This document shows positions 1 to 8,875 of a DNA stretch of 64,000 bases, piece after piece. Numbering within the stretch: the stretch's first letter is position 1; each line of letters starts with the position of its first letter. The DNA comes from CBDCFV01 sp965216425 (GTDB lineage: Bacteria > Chloroflexota > Dehalococcoidia > Lucifugimonadales > UBA3495), in contig CBDCFV010000004.1 of NCBI GenBank assembly GCA_965216425.1, forward strand, positions 360,752-424,751, read 5' to 3'. A program made the translations under genes and the position numbers. Under the pieces are notes generated by a model. That model was not told where the DNA came from. It saw only the letters and a list, made by a program, of their open reading frames with translations, and did not search any database.

Positions 1-43
1 TGTGCCGACGGCCGGGACCGGCCGGTCCTGCCTGTCAGGTAGG

Positions 44-148
44 TTACCTCCACACCTCCGCCGGCCGGTTGAGGGCGGCCAGCAGGGCCGGCGGAGGCCA
101 TCCCTTGGCGAGAACCGGCGGCGTAAGCCGGTCTCGTGCCGACATCAT
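44..148 (-). CDS. possible 34-residue ORF, unidentified
   Basis: Positions 1-467 hold no gene I can support with confidence. The best candidate is a 34-codon minus-strand reading frame beginning with two ATG codons at 148 and 145 and ending at the TAA at 44-46. Its product is rich in Pro, Leu and Ala and resembles no family I recognise. It lies downstream of the minus-strand gene at 468-1331 and would be read in the same direction, so it could also be the start of a longer gene that has been truncated. The rest of 149-467 shows nothing. Confidence 0.15.
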   Translation of the reverse strand: MMSARDRLTPPVLAKGWPPPALLAALNRPAEVWR

Positions 149-467
149 CTCAACCCAGCGTAAGACTCGAACGATGGTGCGGGCGTCGTACCGATCGCCT
201 GCCCGCACATCGATGCATAGGTCGGCCTACCCTTGTTCGGCGGCCATAGATGTGTGGTGCTTGCTCCATTAACGCGGAACACCGCTGCTTGGCCAACGAC
301 GAAGGGCGGTCTACCGGACCAAACAGACGCGCCGACCTGCCGTCTTCAACAACCGTTTGCATTACAGTGCTTCAATCCAAGATACCAATTGTGTGTGACT
401 ATCCCGAGTGACGTATCTGCAGCTCCTGCCAGGCGGCGATCAGCCGATTTACCACCGTCGTCGACAT

Positions 468-1331
468 CTAGGGATTCCGTCGATACCACGACAAATAGGT
501 CTGTACCGACGGGACCACAGTTGCGAGGTCATGGGGGTCCAACAGAATGAACGGCGGAACAGGCCGGTAACCTGGGCCCATTGCCTTGGCCTCGGCAATC
601 AATTCGACATGGAGATGCTTGATATTCACCCGGCCCTTACCCAGTAACAAGCTACGGAAACCCCGTAGCCCGCCGTGAATCGAAGCCAGTTCCGACCTCA
701 CTATTGAGCTCATTTTGCCCCGCTCTAGAAATTCCGCCCGTAGGCGCTCAGCATCGCATGGTACCCCGGGTTCGGTTGGCGATTCCCCCAGCTTCCAGAT
801 GATGGCCATCTCCTGGCCCAACAACAAGAGTAGCCCGGCCAGTTGCTTGTGTTCAGGAACGTCGCTTCTGAAGAGTCGTGAGACGATCAAACCCCGTACC
901 TGCCAGGGCACCGAGGGGTCCCTTTCTATCACGTCCTGGTCTTCCAGCCGGTCGTCAGGACCCATGCTCACCTCTGGTTCGACCACACCAGGGACGACGC
1001 CATCCGGCTCTCCATCGACACAGGTACCGTGATCCGGGCGCACCTCAGTCTCGTCGTCCGGGTCAATCTCGGTCCTGTCGGCATTCCCAAGGGCCACGTC
1101 GTCAACTTCCACTGGATGGCCCACCGTGCTGAGACTGGCCAAGGCACGCACAAACTTGCCCCACACCTCCTCGGGCCAGCCCAAGGTGCCGGACAGGAGT
1201 CCGTCCAGTGTGGCGTCATCTACGCCCAGAATCACCAGGACCCGATCCCGGCTCCGATAGGAAAGCAGCTCCTCGAGTTGAAGGGAAGCATGCCTCCTGA
1301 CAACATATTGCTCATCTTCATTATTCATCAT
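468..1331 (-). CDS. hypothetical protein of the accessory element
   Basis: A 287-residue protein I do not recognise. The N-terminal third is helical and charged. A central acidic, low-complexity stretch (roughly residues 85-140, rich in Asp, Glu, Pro and Val) acts like a linker, and the C-terminal part is hydrophobic and basic with no transmembrane segment or catalytic motif that I can name. The start is uncertain: ATG codons occur at 1340, 1331 and 1328, and a GGAG about nine bases upstream favours 1331. It is the last clear gene of a minus-strand series that includes replication-type proteins, so a role in maintenance or transfer of that element is possible. This is inference from context only. 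Confidence 0.5.
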   Translation of the reverse strand: MMNNEDEQYVVRRHASLQLEELLSYRSRDRVLVILGVDDATLDGLLSGTLGWPEEVWGKFVRALASLSTVGHPVEVDDVALGNADRTEIDPDDETEVRPDHGTCVDGEPDGVVPGVVEPEVSMGPDDRLEDQDVIERDPSVPWQVRGLIVSRLFRSDVPEHKQLAGLLLLLGQEMAIIWKLGESPTEPGVPCDAERLRAEFLERGKMSSIVRSELASIHGGLRGFRSLLLGKGRVNIKHLHVELIAEAKAMGPGYRPVPPFILLDPHDLATVVPSVQTYLSWYRRNP

Positions 1332-1438
1332 CAGTTCCATCTCCAAATCGTGTCTTGACCGCCGGACCCATTTTTGAATTGGGCCTGAGAGGGTGTGGGC
1401 GAGCAGTCACCATGGCCTGCAGTTGCTGCCATAACACG

Positions 1439-3157
1439 TCAACCCAGGCTGACCGGCTTGCCACAGTAGGACCAGCACCTGTCAGTGCTCACCGCTCCGT
1501 ATGTCCGCAGCCGTGGAATGGTGGTGGTCATCAGCTGGACGTGCATGGCCATTCCTACATCGCGACAATTTTCTTCGGCCTTGTCGGTGCTGATGGCCAC
1601 CAGCACCGGCCACGAATTCGGTCGCATCGGAGAATCGTAACCCCCCAATTTCTTCCGGATGCGGGACGGGCTTCTGGCGCTGCGTTCATACTCCACGTAA
1701 TGCCATCCGGGCCCGCGTGGACTGTCGCGGAGCAGCACCATGGCGTCAGGGTCAATGCCGCCGTCGGCCCCCATGGTTTCCCAGTCCCGCCACCCGGCGG
1801 CCACCCGGCATCCTGCGGCCACGAACTGGAACACCAGGTCCAGGAGACCGTACTCGTGGGTCTCGAAACCGGTGAGGGTGTCCCACCGGTCCATTTGGAT
1901 CCTGGTCCAGAGCTTTTCCGGGCTCACCCGGTCCAAGGCAACCAGCAGTCCCATGGCGGCCCACGAGATCCGATAGCGGTACGAGATCCCGTCATGCCAT
2001 CGTCGCAGCAGCCCCAGGTCCGTCAAGTGAGCGCACCCCTTCTGGGCGCGTCTTCCCGAGGGCCCTTCGCCGAGGCCGAGGCGCAACATGGTGGTGGTGA
2101 GACCGGGCCACTCCGCGACCGTGTACAGAATCCGGGCGATATCCTGGGGAGCGATAGGAGCGTGGACGTATGTCGCAGTCCTCCTCACAATGCTGGCCGC
2201 CTCGCTGCCCAATGGCAGCGCATCCAGGGCGGTCGCGGTGTTCCGCAATATAGCCGCCGCCTCACCCGGTCCCTGCGCCGACGAGATGGAACGCATGGCC
2301 CGCCGCACGATACGGGCCGCATCCGCACCTCCCCGCACGGACTCGATGGCCGGCATCACCCGCCTCACAAGACTGGCGGCGTCCACCGCGCCGCCTCCGG
2401 TCCACAGCGATTCCCGCACCCGCTTGTCCCAGGCGCCTCTGCCGGTCTTGAGGGAAACCACCGGCTGGTGCACCCATCCGCGGTCGCGCTGGATGCGCCC
2501 GGCGCCGTGCCAGCTGCCATCGGTTATGCACCAAATCTTGACCCAATCGGCCATCCGAAAGCGTCTCACCACCCGCAGTACCAGTGCGACTTGCCAAAGG
2601 TCCCACACCACGCAGCAGACCAGGCTGGGCCGGGGGCAGGGGTCGGTAGTCGCCAGGGCCAGGAGGTCATGGCCGAATTCCGCCATCCGTTTGGCGAAGG
2701 CGGCCTCGGACCGCAGGATGCCCACCCAGAACCACGCCACCCACCCCCACTGGTACCGGGCGCAGGCGTCGAACGATACAGCGTCCATCCATTGGAAATC
2801 CCGCAGCCCGCCCAACCCATCGATCGCGGCGGCGGCCTGGTACAGGCTCTCCACGGAACTGAGCCGCTCCAGCAGCCGCGTGAGGCCGCCCGGCTGATGC
2901 CAGGTCACCCCATCCAGGCCCATTTCTCTGAGGGCGGCTTCAGTGAGGAAAAATCTCTCTACAGGAGGAGATAGGAGCCCCAGGCTCACCGATTCCACCA
3001 AGCCCATTCCCCGTAGAGTGCGGAGCGTGGCATAGACCCCGGAGGGAGTACGGTGCTGGAAACCCCCGATGTTCGCTGCGCTGGCCAAGGGAATAGGCAC
3101 CAACCCGTGTAGCATCGCCTTTTCACTTTCACTCATTTCTGTCAAGGTCATTCCCAC
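1439..3157 (-). CDS. replication-relaxation-like protein with nuclease-type C-terminal domain
   Basis: A 572-residue protein. Residues near 15-75 look like a winged-helix DNA-binding domain. The middle has repeated Ala/Arg-rich helices containing several copies of an 'IVRR'-type motif (roughly residues 210-300). The C-terminal part carries a PD-(D/E)xK-like pattern: Asp near 471, Glu near 489 inside a 'VEYERS' stretch, and Lys-Lys near 502. This arrangement matches the replication-relaxation family (PF13814-type), found on plasmids and integrative elements, where it is thought to act in replication initiation or DNA processing. A GTG at 3157 is chosen because a GGAGG lies five bases upstream; an ATG follows two codons later. 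Family assignment rests on motif pattern, so the exact function is inferred. Confidence 0.55.
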   Translation of the reverse strand: MGMTLTEMSESEKAMLHGLVPIPLASAANIGGFQHRTPSGVYATLRTLRGMGLVESVSLGLLSPPVERFFLTEAALREMGLDGVTWHQPGGLTRLLERLSSVESLYQAAAAIDGLGGLRDFQWMDAVSFDACARYQWGWVAWFWVGILRSEAAFAKRMAEFGHDLLALATTDPCPRPSLVCCVVWDLWQVALVLRVVRRFRMADWVKIWCITDGSWHGAGRIQRDRGWVHQPVVSLKTGRGAWDKRVRESLWTGGGAVDAASLVRRVMPAIESVRGGADAARIVRRAMRSISSAQGPGEAAAILRNTATALDALPLGSEAASIVRRTATYVHAPIAPQDIARILYTVAEWPGLTTTMLRLGLGEGPSGRRAQKGCAHLTDLGLLRRWHDGISYRYRISWAAMGLLVALDRVSPEKLWTRIQMDRWDTLTGFETHEYGLLDLVFQFVAAGCRVAAGWRDWETMGADGGIDPDAMVLLRDSPRGPGWHYVEYERSARSPSRIRKKLGGYDSPMRPNSWPVLVAISTDKAEENCRDVGMAMHVQLMTTTIPRLRTYGAVSTDRCWSYCGKPVSLG

Positions 3158-3189
3158 ATCTGCCTCCGTATCAGTCCCGCCGTACACTG

Positions 3190-3284
3190 CGGGTACACAG
3201 GTTCCCGGTGAAAACCACCGTCCATAACCTAATAACCCACCTGATGGGCACTACGGTACTGGAGCGTTACACGCCGGGTACACA
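3190..3284. repeat. two direct copies of CGGGTACACA upstream of the replication-relaxation-like gene
   Basis: CGGGTACACA occurs at 3190-3199 and again at 3275-3284, in the same orientation and 85 bases apart, inside the roughly 346-base gap between the helicase-like gene and the replication-relaxation-like gene. The placement just upstream of a presumed replication gene suits an iteron or operator, but two copies are few. No other gene is supported in 3158-3503. Confidence 0.35.
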
Positions 3285-3503
3285 AGACCACGCTTGAAAT
3301 CCATCTTTCACGAGAGTCAGCAAGTGATTTCCTTGGATTACACCAGCAGTCCACATGGTCTCTCGTAAACTGCTCCATTCTGACGCTCCAGCTAGGGATG
3401 CATCCGTGTTTCCGACGGAGCGATCTCCACAAGCCTGGATATCGCCTTGCCCCCCGGGCGTCCATACCATCCCGTGAGCCTCCGGCCAGAGCCACTGGCC
3501 CTT

Positions 3504-5474
3504 TTAGTTCCCTGCCCATACTTCCCGTATTCCAACAGACCGCCGTTCCATCAGGTGGATAATGGGGTCCAAAAATCGAGTCGGTGTCACGTCCGCGCCC
3601 ATACCCGTGTCCGCCAAGCAGTACAGGTACAAGAGCCGGGTAGCGCGAGTGACGGCCGTATAGAAGATCCGTCGCTCCCGGTGCAACCGGTCGCTGTAGT
3701 CAGTCACATTCTTCCCGGGCATGGTCTGATCGCTGACGTCCAGCACGAAGACCACCGGCCACCGCTGACCCTTGGCAGCGTGGATGGGACTCAGGGTCAG
3801 CCCCCGTTCCTGCACAGGGCCGTAGTCCCGGTCATGCAAGCCCAGAGACCACCGGTCCAAGAACCGCTGTAGGTGCATCGCGGGGGTCTCACCCCGGACC
3901 CTCGGCGTTGCTGCGCAGAGTCGCCGGAGAACGTCCATCTCTGGGTCCTCCACTAGTGAGAGGCCGGGCGGTTGCACCTCGCGGACCCTTTGCTGCGCCA
4001 GCAGCAGCAAGTCCCTGAGGCTGCACCGCGGGTCCCCCAATTCCCGGTTCAGGTCTTCCCACACCCTGACCAGCCACGAGAGACCACGGTGGTCTCCATC
4101 CCCGTCATTCAGGACTTCCGGATCCTTCCTTGCGGCCTCTACAAGGTGGACGTCAGAATGCCGGGCCCGTTGACCAAGGCGGAGTGAGGAGGGGACATTC
4201 AGGATCCGCTGACGGGTCGGGTGGCCAGGTGTCGCCGAGATGCGGAAAGAGTGCAGGTCCCAGGGATTCAGTAGGCATGTCAGCAGGGCAACCACCAAGC
4301 GGGCGTCTCCCGGCCTCTCCGTGCGGACATTCCCCAGTACCCAGTAGGGGATGTCCCGGTGCACCAACTGGGTCGCCAACCGCAGGTGGACTTTGCCCCC
4401 ACGGTAGAGGATGGCCATGTCCTCCCACGGTATGCCTTGGCCGGCCAGCCTCTGCGCCTCATCGAGGCAGTGTGTATACAGGTCGCGCAGCGTGCCTTCG
4501 ACCTCCGTAAGTACGGGGGCGCCCTCGGCCACTTCGTCGGCCACCTGCCCGTAGTCCCACAACCCCTTGTCATTGCCGGCAGCCCGTTGGAGGGTCGACA
4601 TGACCTCCCCCAGTTCCTTCGAGGAGACTTGGTCCAGCCGCAGAATGTGCTGCTTCCGGTCTCGATGATTTAAGTGGAGAATCTCAATGGCATCGGTCGG
4701 ATGGTCATGGGTCGCTTGGTTCGGGTCAGCGGTGACCATCAGCGACCTGGTGGGGCCCACCATCAACTCGAGAAGCGACAGGCACTGGAAGTTCAGGTCC
4801 TCAACCTGGTCGACTAGCAAGTGCCGGGTACGGGTCGACCTCCACTCGTCCCTGACGCGAGGGTCCTTATTCATCGCTCCAGCTGTCATGACCAGCAGGT
4901 CCACGTGGTCCACCCCACGTTGGCGTAGCTTTTCCTCCTTGTACACCTCCTCCACGTCCTCCCAGAAGTCGTCCTTGGCATGGTAGGGAGGATCGAAGGG
5001 CGGACGGCCGCGGTTGCGCCAGTGCCAGTCTAGGACCTCCTCGATAATCCCTCGCTTCAGGTTCGCCTTGTGGAGGTCTGCCCAGGCAACTTGGACGGCG
5101 TCCACGGCCCGGTGACGGTCCCATATGGTGTAGTCCGGGGATCTGCCAAGGACTCTAGCTCCGGCGCGTCGCAAGAAGAAGTTGGCGTATCCATGCAACG
5201 TGCCAACGAAAATCTCGTCGATACAGTTTCTGATCCGGGGATGGCATGCCAGACGGCGAAGCAACTCCGCCGCCGCTTCGCCCCGGACCGCGAGGCAGGT
5301 CATGTGACTGGGATCCACACCCTGGTCCAACAGATACGCCACCCGGCCAATCAAGACGTGGGATTTGCCCGTGCCGGTGCCGCCAATCACCACCGAGACC
5401 CCCTCCGGTGCCTCGACGGCGGGGCGCTGCATCGGGTCCAATGGGAAGAGAAATCCCTTCTTTCGATTGATCAT
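3504..5474 (-). CDS. degenerate UvrD/Rep-like superfamily 1 helicase
   Basis: A 656-residue protein with the order of SF1 helicase motifs. Walker A is GGTGTGKS at residues 31-38. Motif II reads LLVDQVED (Asp222-Gln223), where the family normally has Asp-Glu, so the catalytic glutamate is Gln. The motif III region has TADPNQ near 240, the usual Asn-Tyr-Arg of motif IV is not visible, motif V appears as SPIHAAKGQ near 562, and motif VI as FYTAVTRATR near 604. The ATG at 5474 is preceded by GAGGAAG. Known family members are ATP-driven 3'-5' DNA translocases. The altered motif II suggests weak or absent ATP hydrolysis, hence a clamp or regulatory role, or a different metal geometry. It sits within the accessory element. 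Confidence 0.75.
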   Translation of the reverse strand: MINRKKGFLFPLDPMQRPAVEAPEGVSVVIGGTGTGKSHVLIGRVAYLLDQGVDPSHMTCLAVRGEAAAELLRRLACHPRIRNCIDEIFVGTLHGYANFFLRRAGARVLGRSPDYTIWDRHRAVDAVQVAWADLHKANLKRGIIEEVLDWHWRNRGRPPFDPPYHAKDDFWEDVEEVYKEEKLRQRGVDHVDLLVMTAGAMNKDPRVRDEWRSTRTRHLLVDQVEDLNFQCLSLLELMVGPTRSLMVTADPNQATHDHPTDAIEILHLNHRDRKQHILRLDQVSSKELGEVMSTLQRAAGNDKGLWDYGQVADEVAEGAPVLTEVEGTLRDLYTHCLDEAQRLAGQGIPWEDMAILYRGGKVHLRLATQLVHRDIPYWVLGNVRTERPGDARLVVALLTCLLNPWDLHSFRISATPGHPTRQRILNVPSSLRLGQRARHSDVHLVEAARKDPEVLNDGDGDHRGLSWLVRVWEDLNRELGDPRCSLRDLLLLAQQRVREVQPPGLSLVEDPEMDVLRRLCAATPRVRGETPAMHLQRFLDRWSLGLHDRDYGPVQERGLTLSPIHAAKGQRWPVVFVLDVSDQTMPGKNVTDYSDRLHRERRIFYTAVTRATRLLYLYCLADTGMGADVTPTRFLDPIIHLMERRSVGIREVWAGN

Positions 5475-5576
5475 GTACTTCCTCGATTTCGTGGTTTCCA
5501 AGGGCAACCCCGGCTCTGCCCTTGGAGTGGCGCAGGTATTGGAGTCCTCGAAGATGCGGGCGTCATCGACCGCCGC

Positions 5577-5768
5577 TCAACCTGGTGTAGGGATCACTTC
5601 AGCTGAGATGGTTTCCTGAATGTCCATGTCTTCCACCTGCGGTTCACACTGAGGGTTGCAACCATTACCACGAGGCCGCAGACGGCAACCGATGTCCCCC
5701 GGCGATATGGACGGCAACACACCAATGCGGAGGACACCGGCAGGCATGAGCCTGCTGGCATGGCCCAA
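5577..5768 (-). CDS. possible small cysteine-containing protein
   Basis: A 63-codon frame between the AlpA-like gene and the helicase-like gene, with ATG at 5768 and a G-rich stretch about eight bases upstream that could serve as a ribosome binding site. The product has three cysteines around residues 28-41, spaced in a way that could bind metal, and an acidic C-terminus. I recognise no family. The frame fills the only space between two genes read in the same direction, which is weak support. Confidence 0.25.
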   Translation of the reverse strand: MGHASRLMPAGVLRIGVLPSISPGDIGCRLRPRGNGCNPQCEPQVEDMDIQETISAEVIPTPG

Positions 5769-5784
5769 GTCCCCCCACGCAATT

Positions 5785-5982
5785 TCAGGCCACCGGCCTG
5801 GATGAGATCCACTCCTCCACCTGCCAGCGCAGCCACCGGACCATCCTCCGCCCGAGGCGGATCCGCCTCGGAAAATCTCCGGCTTTCTCTTTTTTGTAAA
5901 CGGTTGACCTCCCCATTTTCGTCATAGCGCAGACCTCCTTGATCGTCAGCAACTCGCACCCCTGGTAAATGTGGTCTTCCAT
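5785..5982 (-). CDS. AlpA-like helix-turn-helix protein / excisionase
   Basis: A 65-residue protein with the MerR/AlpA-type winged helix-turn-helix: 'LLTIKEVCAMTKMGRSTVYK' fits the recognition helix, followed by 'FPRRIRLG' and 'VRWLRWQVEEWI', which is the typical beta-wing and closing helix. The family includes phage regulators that switch on an integrase, and excisionases, so it is a hallmark of integrated elements. The ATG at 5982 has a GGAG nine bases upstream. It probably controls excision or the neighbouring replication genes. No integrase is visible on this side of the window, so its partner may lie left of position 1 or be lost. Confidence 0.8.
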   Translation of the reverse strand: MEDHIYQGCELLTIKEVCAMTKMGRSTVYKKEKAGDFPRRIRLGRRMVRWLRWQVEEWISSRPVA

Positions 5983-6047
5983 GGTCTATAACTCCAACAA
6001 ACTGGCTATATTTCAGTAATAACACACGCCCATCAGGCGGTTTTAAC

Positions 6048-6230
6048 TTAGGCGTTAAATGCAAAACCGGGGATGGGGGTAGCCGATATCCCCAGCCGCG
6101 GGAAGGACAACGACTCCAACTGTAGCTGTCGTAGTAAGGGACTCCGATACGCCATCCGTATCGTCCCCGACCTCGTCAAGCTGCCGGCCACGCGGTACTC
6201 CTTGTCGTCGATCTTGTCCATATCCACCAC
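6048..6230 (-). CDS. possible small protein, perhaps frameshifted
   Basis: A 60-codon frame just upstream of the AlpA-like gene. Its first 15 residues (an acidic-basic 'MDKIDDKEYRVAG' start) look like real coding sequence, but the rest fits better in the next frame, which runs into an acidic, Thr- and Val-rich stretch. A single missing base near 6185 would join the two. No family is recognised. I list it as a weak candidate for a small regulatory gene of the element. Confidence 0.2.
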   Translation of the reverse strand: MVDMDKIDDKEYRVAGSLTRSGTIRMAYRSPLLRQLQLESLSFPRLGISATPIPGFAFNA

Positions 6231-6359
6231 TTATATGATTACCACACACCCCCCAACCCGTTTTGTCATTAGCGATGAAAAGGACCTGCGCGTCACAATG
6301 AGGGGCGTCAGTGACCTACCAATACCGGACAACCCACGAATCCAGCCGGTAGTCCATAA

Positions 6360-6512
6360 TTGGCTGGGCAATTGGATGACCCGTGGTATGCGGCAGAGAA
6401 ACAGGGAGGAGCCGCAACCGTTGAGGACATCTTGGTCCGATACAAGATAGAAGCAACCCGAGAAGATTTGCTCGCGGCCAACGGGCTGCCCTTTGACCGG
6501 TCTTCGTTGTGA
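6360..6512 (+). CDS. possible 50-residue plus-strand protein
   Basis: A 50-codon frame opening with TTG at 6360 and closing with TGA at 6510-6512. The product is acidic and helical, with 'EDILVRYKIEATREDLLAANGLP' character split over residues 24-46, which looks like genuine coding sequence. A stop codon sits immediately before the TTG, so either the start is TTG or the 5' part lies in another frame. It is divergent from the AlpA-like gene. No family is recognised. Confidence 0.3.
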   Translation: MAGQLDDPWYAAEKQGGAATVEDILVRYKIEATREDLLAANGLPFDRSSL

Positions 6513-7273
6513 AAAGGGTCAAGTGACAGCAGCAAGGCGCAGCCCAAGCAACCCGCAGCAATGGGGTTCTTCTTCGGTGCTGAGGATCGCTAGCTGGAAG
6601 GGGACGGGTACGGAAGGGAGTCCGAGGATATGGGCTTTGCAACGACCAGAGGTCATGGGTCGGGCGGGAGAAGGATTGCGGGAAGTACCGGTTGAACACC
6701 GCAGGAGACCGGAATGGGAATTACGGCCGTCGAGCCCGTACCATTTGTGACATAAGGGGGCGGCCGTATCTCAATCTGAGGAGTTCTTCGACCGGGTTGC
6801 GAGGTCACATGCCCGGCACTTCCGAGATACACGCCCATTCCCGATGGCTCAACGACCTGCTTACCGCAAATGAGGCGGCGGTTGGCATGTCCTCACCGGA
6901 AGGTACCGGCACTATTTGATGGACTCGCGGTCTATCCATGTAATCGTCGGTCTATGGTGCTCCAATACACATCCCCGTCTCACCGACAACGGCGCCGTCA
7001 GTCAGCTTGTCATATACGCTCCGGTACCCGGACAGTAAACAGATAAGACTATGGGCTGCAATAGACCTCTCGATTGGCGTGCATGTTGGGGAGACATCTG
7101 TCTGTAAAGGCACGTTCCTTTATGTTTGCCAAGCTCCGCGTTGTTCTGCAGAACAATCCCATCAGCCATGGGAGCATCAAGCATTGGACCACCGTCGTCG
7201 CGTCGAACGTTCACGATGGATTCAAAATCGTGAGGGCCTTGGAGCCAGCACCTGCTCAAAATGCTCAATTTGC
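6513..7273. other. gap without a supported gene
   Basis: Between the small plus-strand candidate and the stop of the DUF3987 gene there is about 760 bases with only short frames. One plus-strand frame ending in a TGA near 6870 has an Arg-rich, His-rich translation that could be a gene remnant, but it lacks a start codon and a clear family. I see no RNA gene, terminator or long repeat here. It probably holds the regulatory region or decayed sequence of the accessory element. Confidence 0.4.
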
Positions 7274-8875
7274 TCAAAACGATGCGTACATCTCACCAAG
7301 CCTGGGATGCGGCTCGTACCGGCCCTTGAACCCGCTGGGGCGGATATGGCCGTGGTCCACCAGGACTTTTGTCACCTCCCGGCGCAGGTCGGGGTTGCCG
7401 CGAAGTTCTCGGCGCCCCCAGCCGCTGGCAACGGAGTTGACCAGAACTCCGTGGTCGTTGAGAAGGGGAGGCTCGCCTTGCCGTGAAGCTGGGTTGGCTA
7501 TGACTTTGGCAATCATCGCCGCCAAGTGCTCGGCGCACGCCGCCTTGAGGGTCACGCCCCCGACCGGCGCCAACCGCACTACCTCGCCCAGGTACCAGTC
7601 CACCAGGAGGATGGCCCTCTCCACAGTCCCCGCGTCCGAGCACAGTTCGTCCGGTGCCGGGCCGGCGGCCCGATAGGCTTCCCAAGCGGTCCAGACGCCT
7701 GCAATACGGGCCGCGTGCTCCGGGGCCCTTTCGGCGAAGGCCGCCTCGTGGTTCTGCCCATTGTGCCGCCAGCGCGAAGCCAGCGACCGTCGGTCGCTGT
7801 AGAAGTCCTTCAATAGGTCACGGGCTGCCGTGGACAGCCGGACCAGCCGGTCCCGTCGCCGCGATTCACCTGCGGCGGGAGCGTATTCCATGCCGTGGTC
7901 CTGACGTTCCCGCACTCTGAAAACAACGTCGTTGAAAAGTTGCACCAGGTCCCCGTCCCCCTCCAGGGGGTCTCCGGGGTCGACGAGCTCGGAGTCTTTG
8001 GATACCAGGCAACGTGCCGTGAACCCATGAGCCGCATCCCGGCCGAAGATGACGGGCAGCATCACTGCAGGCGCCCCTGCCCACACGATGGACAGGGCAT
8101 AGGAACCCTGAGGCACGTAGATACCCGCCTGTCCGTCCGCCAAGGTCTTGAACAGGGCCGCCCCCTCCCATCCTTTATTGAGATATCCCATCGTCCGCGG
8201 GCTCCGGTTGCCATGAAACGACAGGTTGATCAGTGTTCCGGCCTCGGCCTCCCATGACGCCACCGCGGGCCTTCCATCCTGCAGTTGTCTCAACATCCCG
8301 TCGGTTGTGAACTCCGAGAGCAATGCAACAGGAAGGGAGGAACGTAGCATCCTCCCCTCGCACTCTTCCTTGACCGCACCCCGTTGCACCGCCTCGTTCC
8401 AGCGGGACTCCATTAGTATGTCGGCCTGCTGATGGCCGTCCGCCATGAGACCGAAAGCCGTGCTTTTGTGGAGACCCGATTCGGCTATGGCCACCAGGTA
8501 GAGGCCTGCAGGTGACGGATGCGGTGCCAGCGTCTGTACCCTCCAGTCGTGCTGGACCAGGAGAGCCAGTGCCCCCAGCAGGGCCGCGCCGGCGATGGCG
8601 GCAGGGCACTGGGCCAATCGTTGTACTGCTGGAATCACCTCCGACAACTCTCTCGGGAATACATCCACGGGATAGAGGTCCGGAGGCGCAGGTTTGCCCG
8701 CGATGCGCGCCGGGAGGTCCGGCCAGCCGTGGTCGATGACCTGTCCGTCGCCGCCGTTTCCTCCCATGTATTCGGCCTTCGTCCGGCTGATACCCCGGAC
8801 TCCGCCCTCTGGAACGGACCGCCTCGACGGTCCGCCCGTCATGGACTTTAGTTGTTGCCGTTGATTGTTTGTCAT
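7274..8875 (-). CDS. DUF3987 (YfjI-type) replication-associated protein
   Basis: A 533-residue protein whose N-terminal half ('PPDLYPVDVFPREL', 'AIAGAALLGALALLVQ', then a loop with ESGLHKS near residues 130-140) matches DUF3987 proteins. These are usually found on phages, plasmids and integrated elements, often beside primases, and resemble P-loop helicase or primase-associated ATPases. The P-loop is degenerate, with HKS in place of GKS. The ATG at 8875 has GGAG about ten bases upstream. Together with the replication-relaxation-like protein, the helicase-like protein and the AlpA-like regulator it forms the replication core of the accessory element. Nothing in it shows a direct catalytic residue set I can confirm. 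Confidence 0.7.
   Translation of the reverse strand: MTNNQRQQLKSMTGGPSRRSVPEGGVRGISRTKAEYMGGNGGDGQVIDHGWPDLPARIAGKPAPPDLYPVDVFPRELSEVIPAVQRLAQCPAAIAGAALLGALALLVQHDWRVQTLAPHPSPAGLYLVAIAESGLHKSTAFGLMADGHQQADILMESRWNEAVQRGAVKEECEGRMLRSSLPVALLSEFTTDGMLRQLQDGRPAVASWEAEAGTLINLSFHGNRSPRTMGYLNKGWEGAALFKTLADGQAGIYVPQGSYALSIVWAGAPAVMLPVIFGRDAAHGFTARCLVSKDSELVDPGDPLEGDGDLVQLFNDVVFRVRERQDHGMEYAPAAGESRRRDRLVRLSTAARDLLKDFYSDRRSLASRWRHNGQNHEAAFAERAPEHAARIAGVWTAWEAYRAAGPAPDELCSDAGTVERAILLVDWYLGEVVRLAPVGGVTLKAACAEHLAAMIAKVIANPASRQGEPPLLNDHGVLVNSVASGWGRRELRGNPDLRREVTKVLVDHGHIRPSGFKGRYEPHPRLGEMYASF

Noticed and set aside
1355..2974. Long plus-strand frame opposite the replication-relaxation-like gene
   Set aside because: It is Pro/His/Gly-rich and lacks domains, while the minus-strand frame has winged-helix and nuclease-like motifs.
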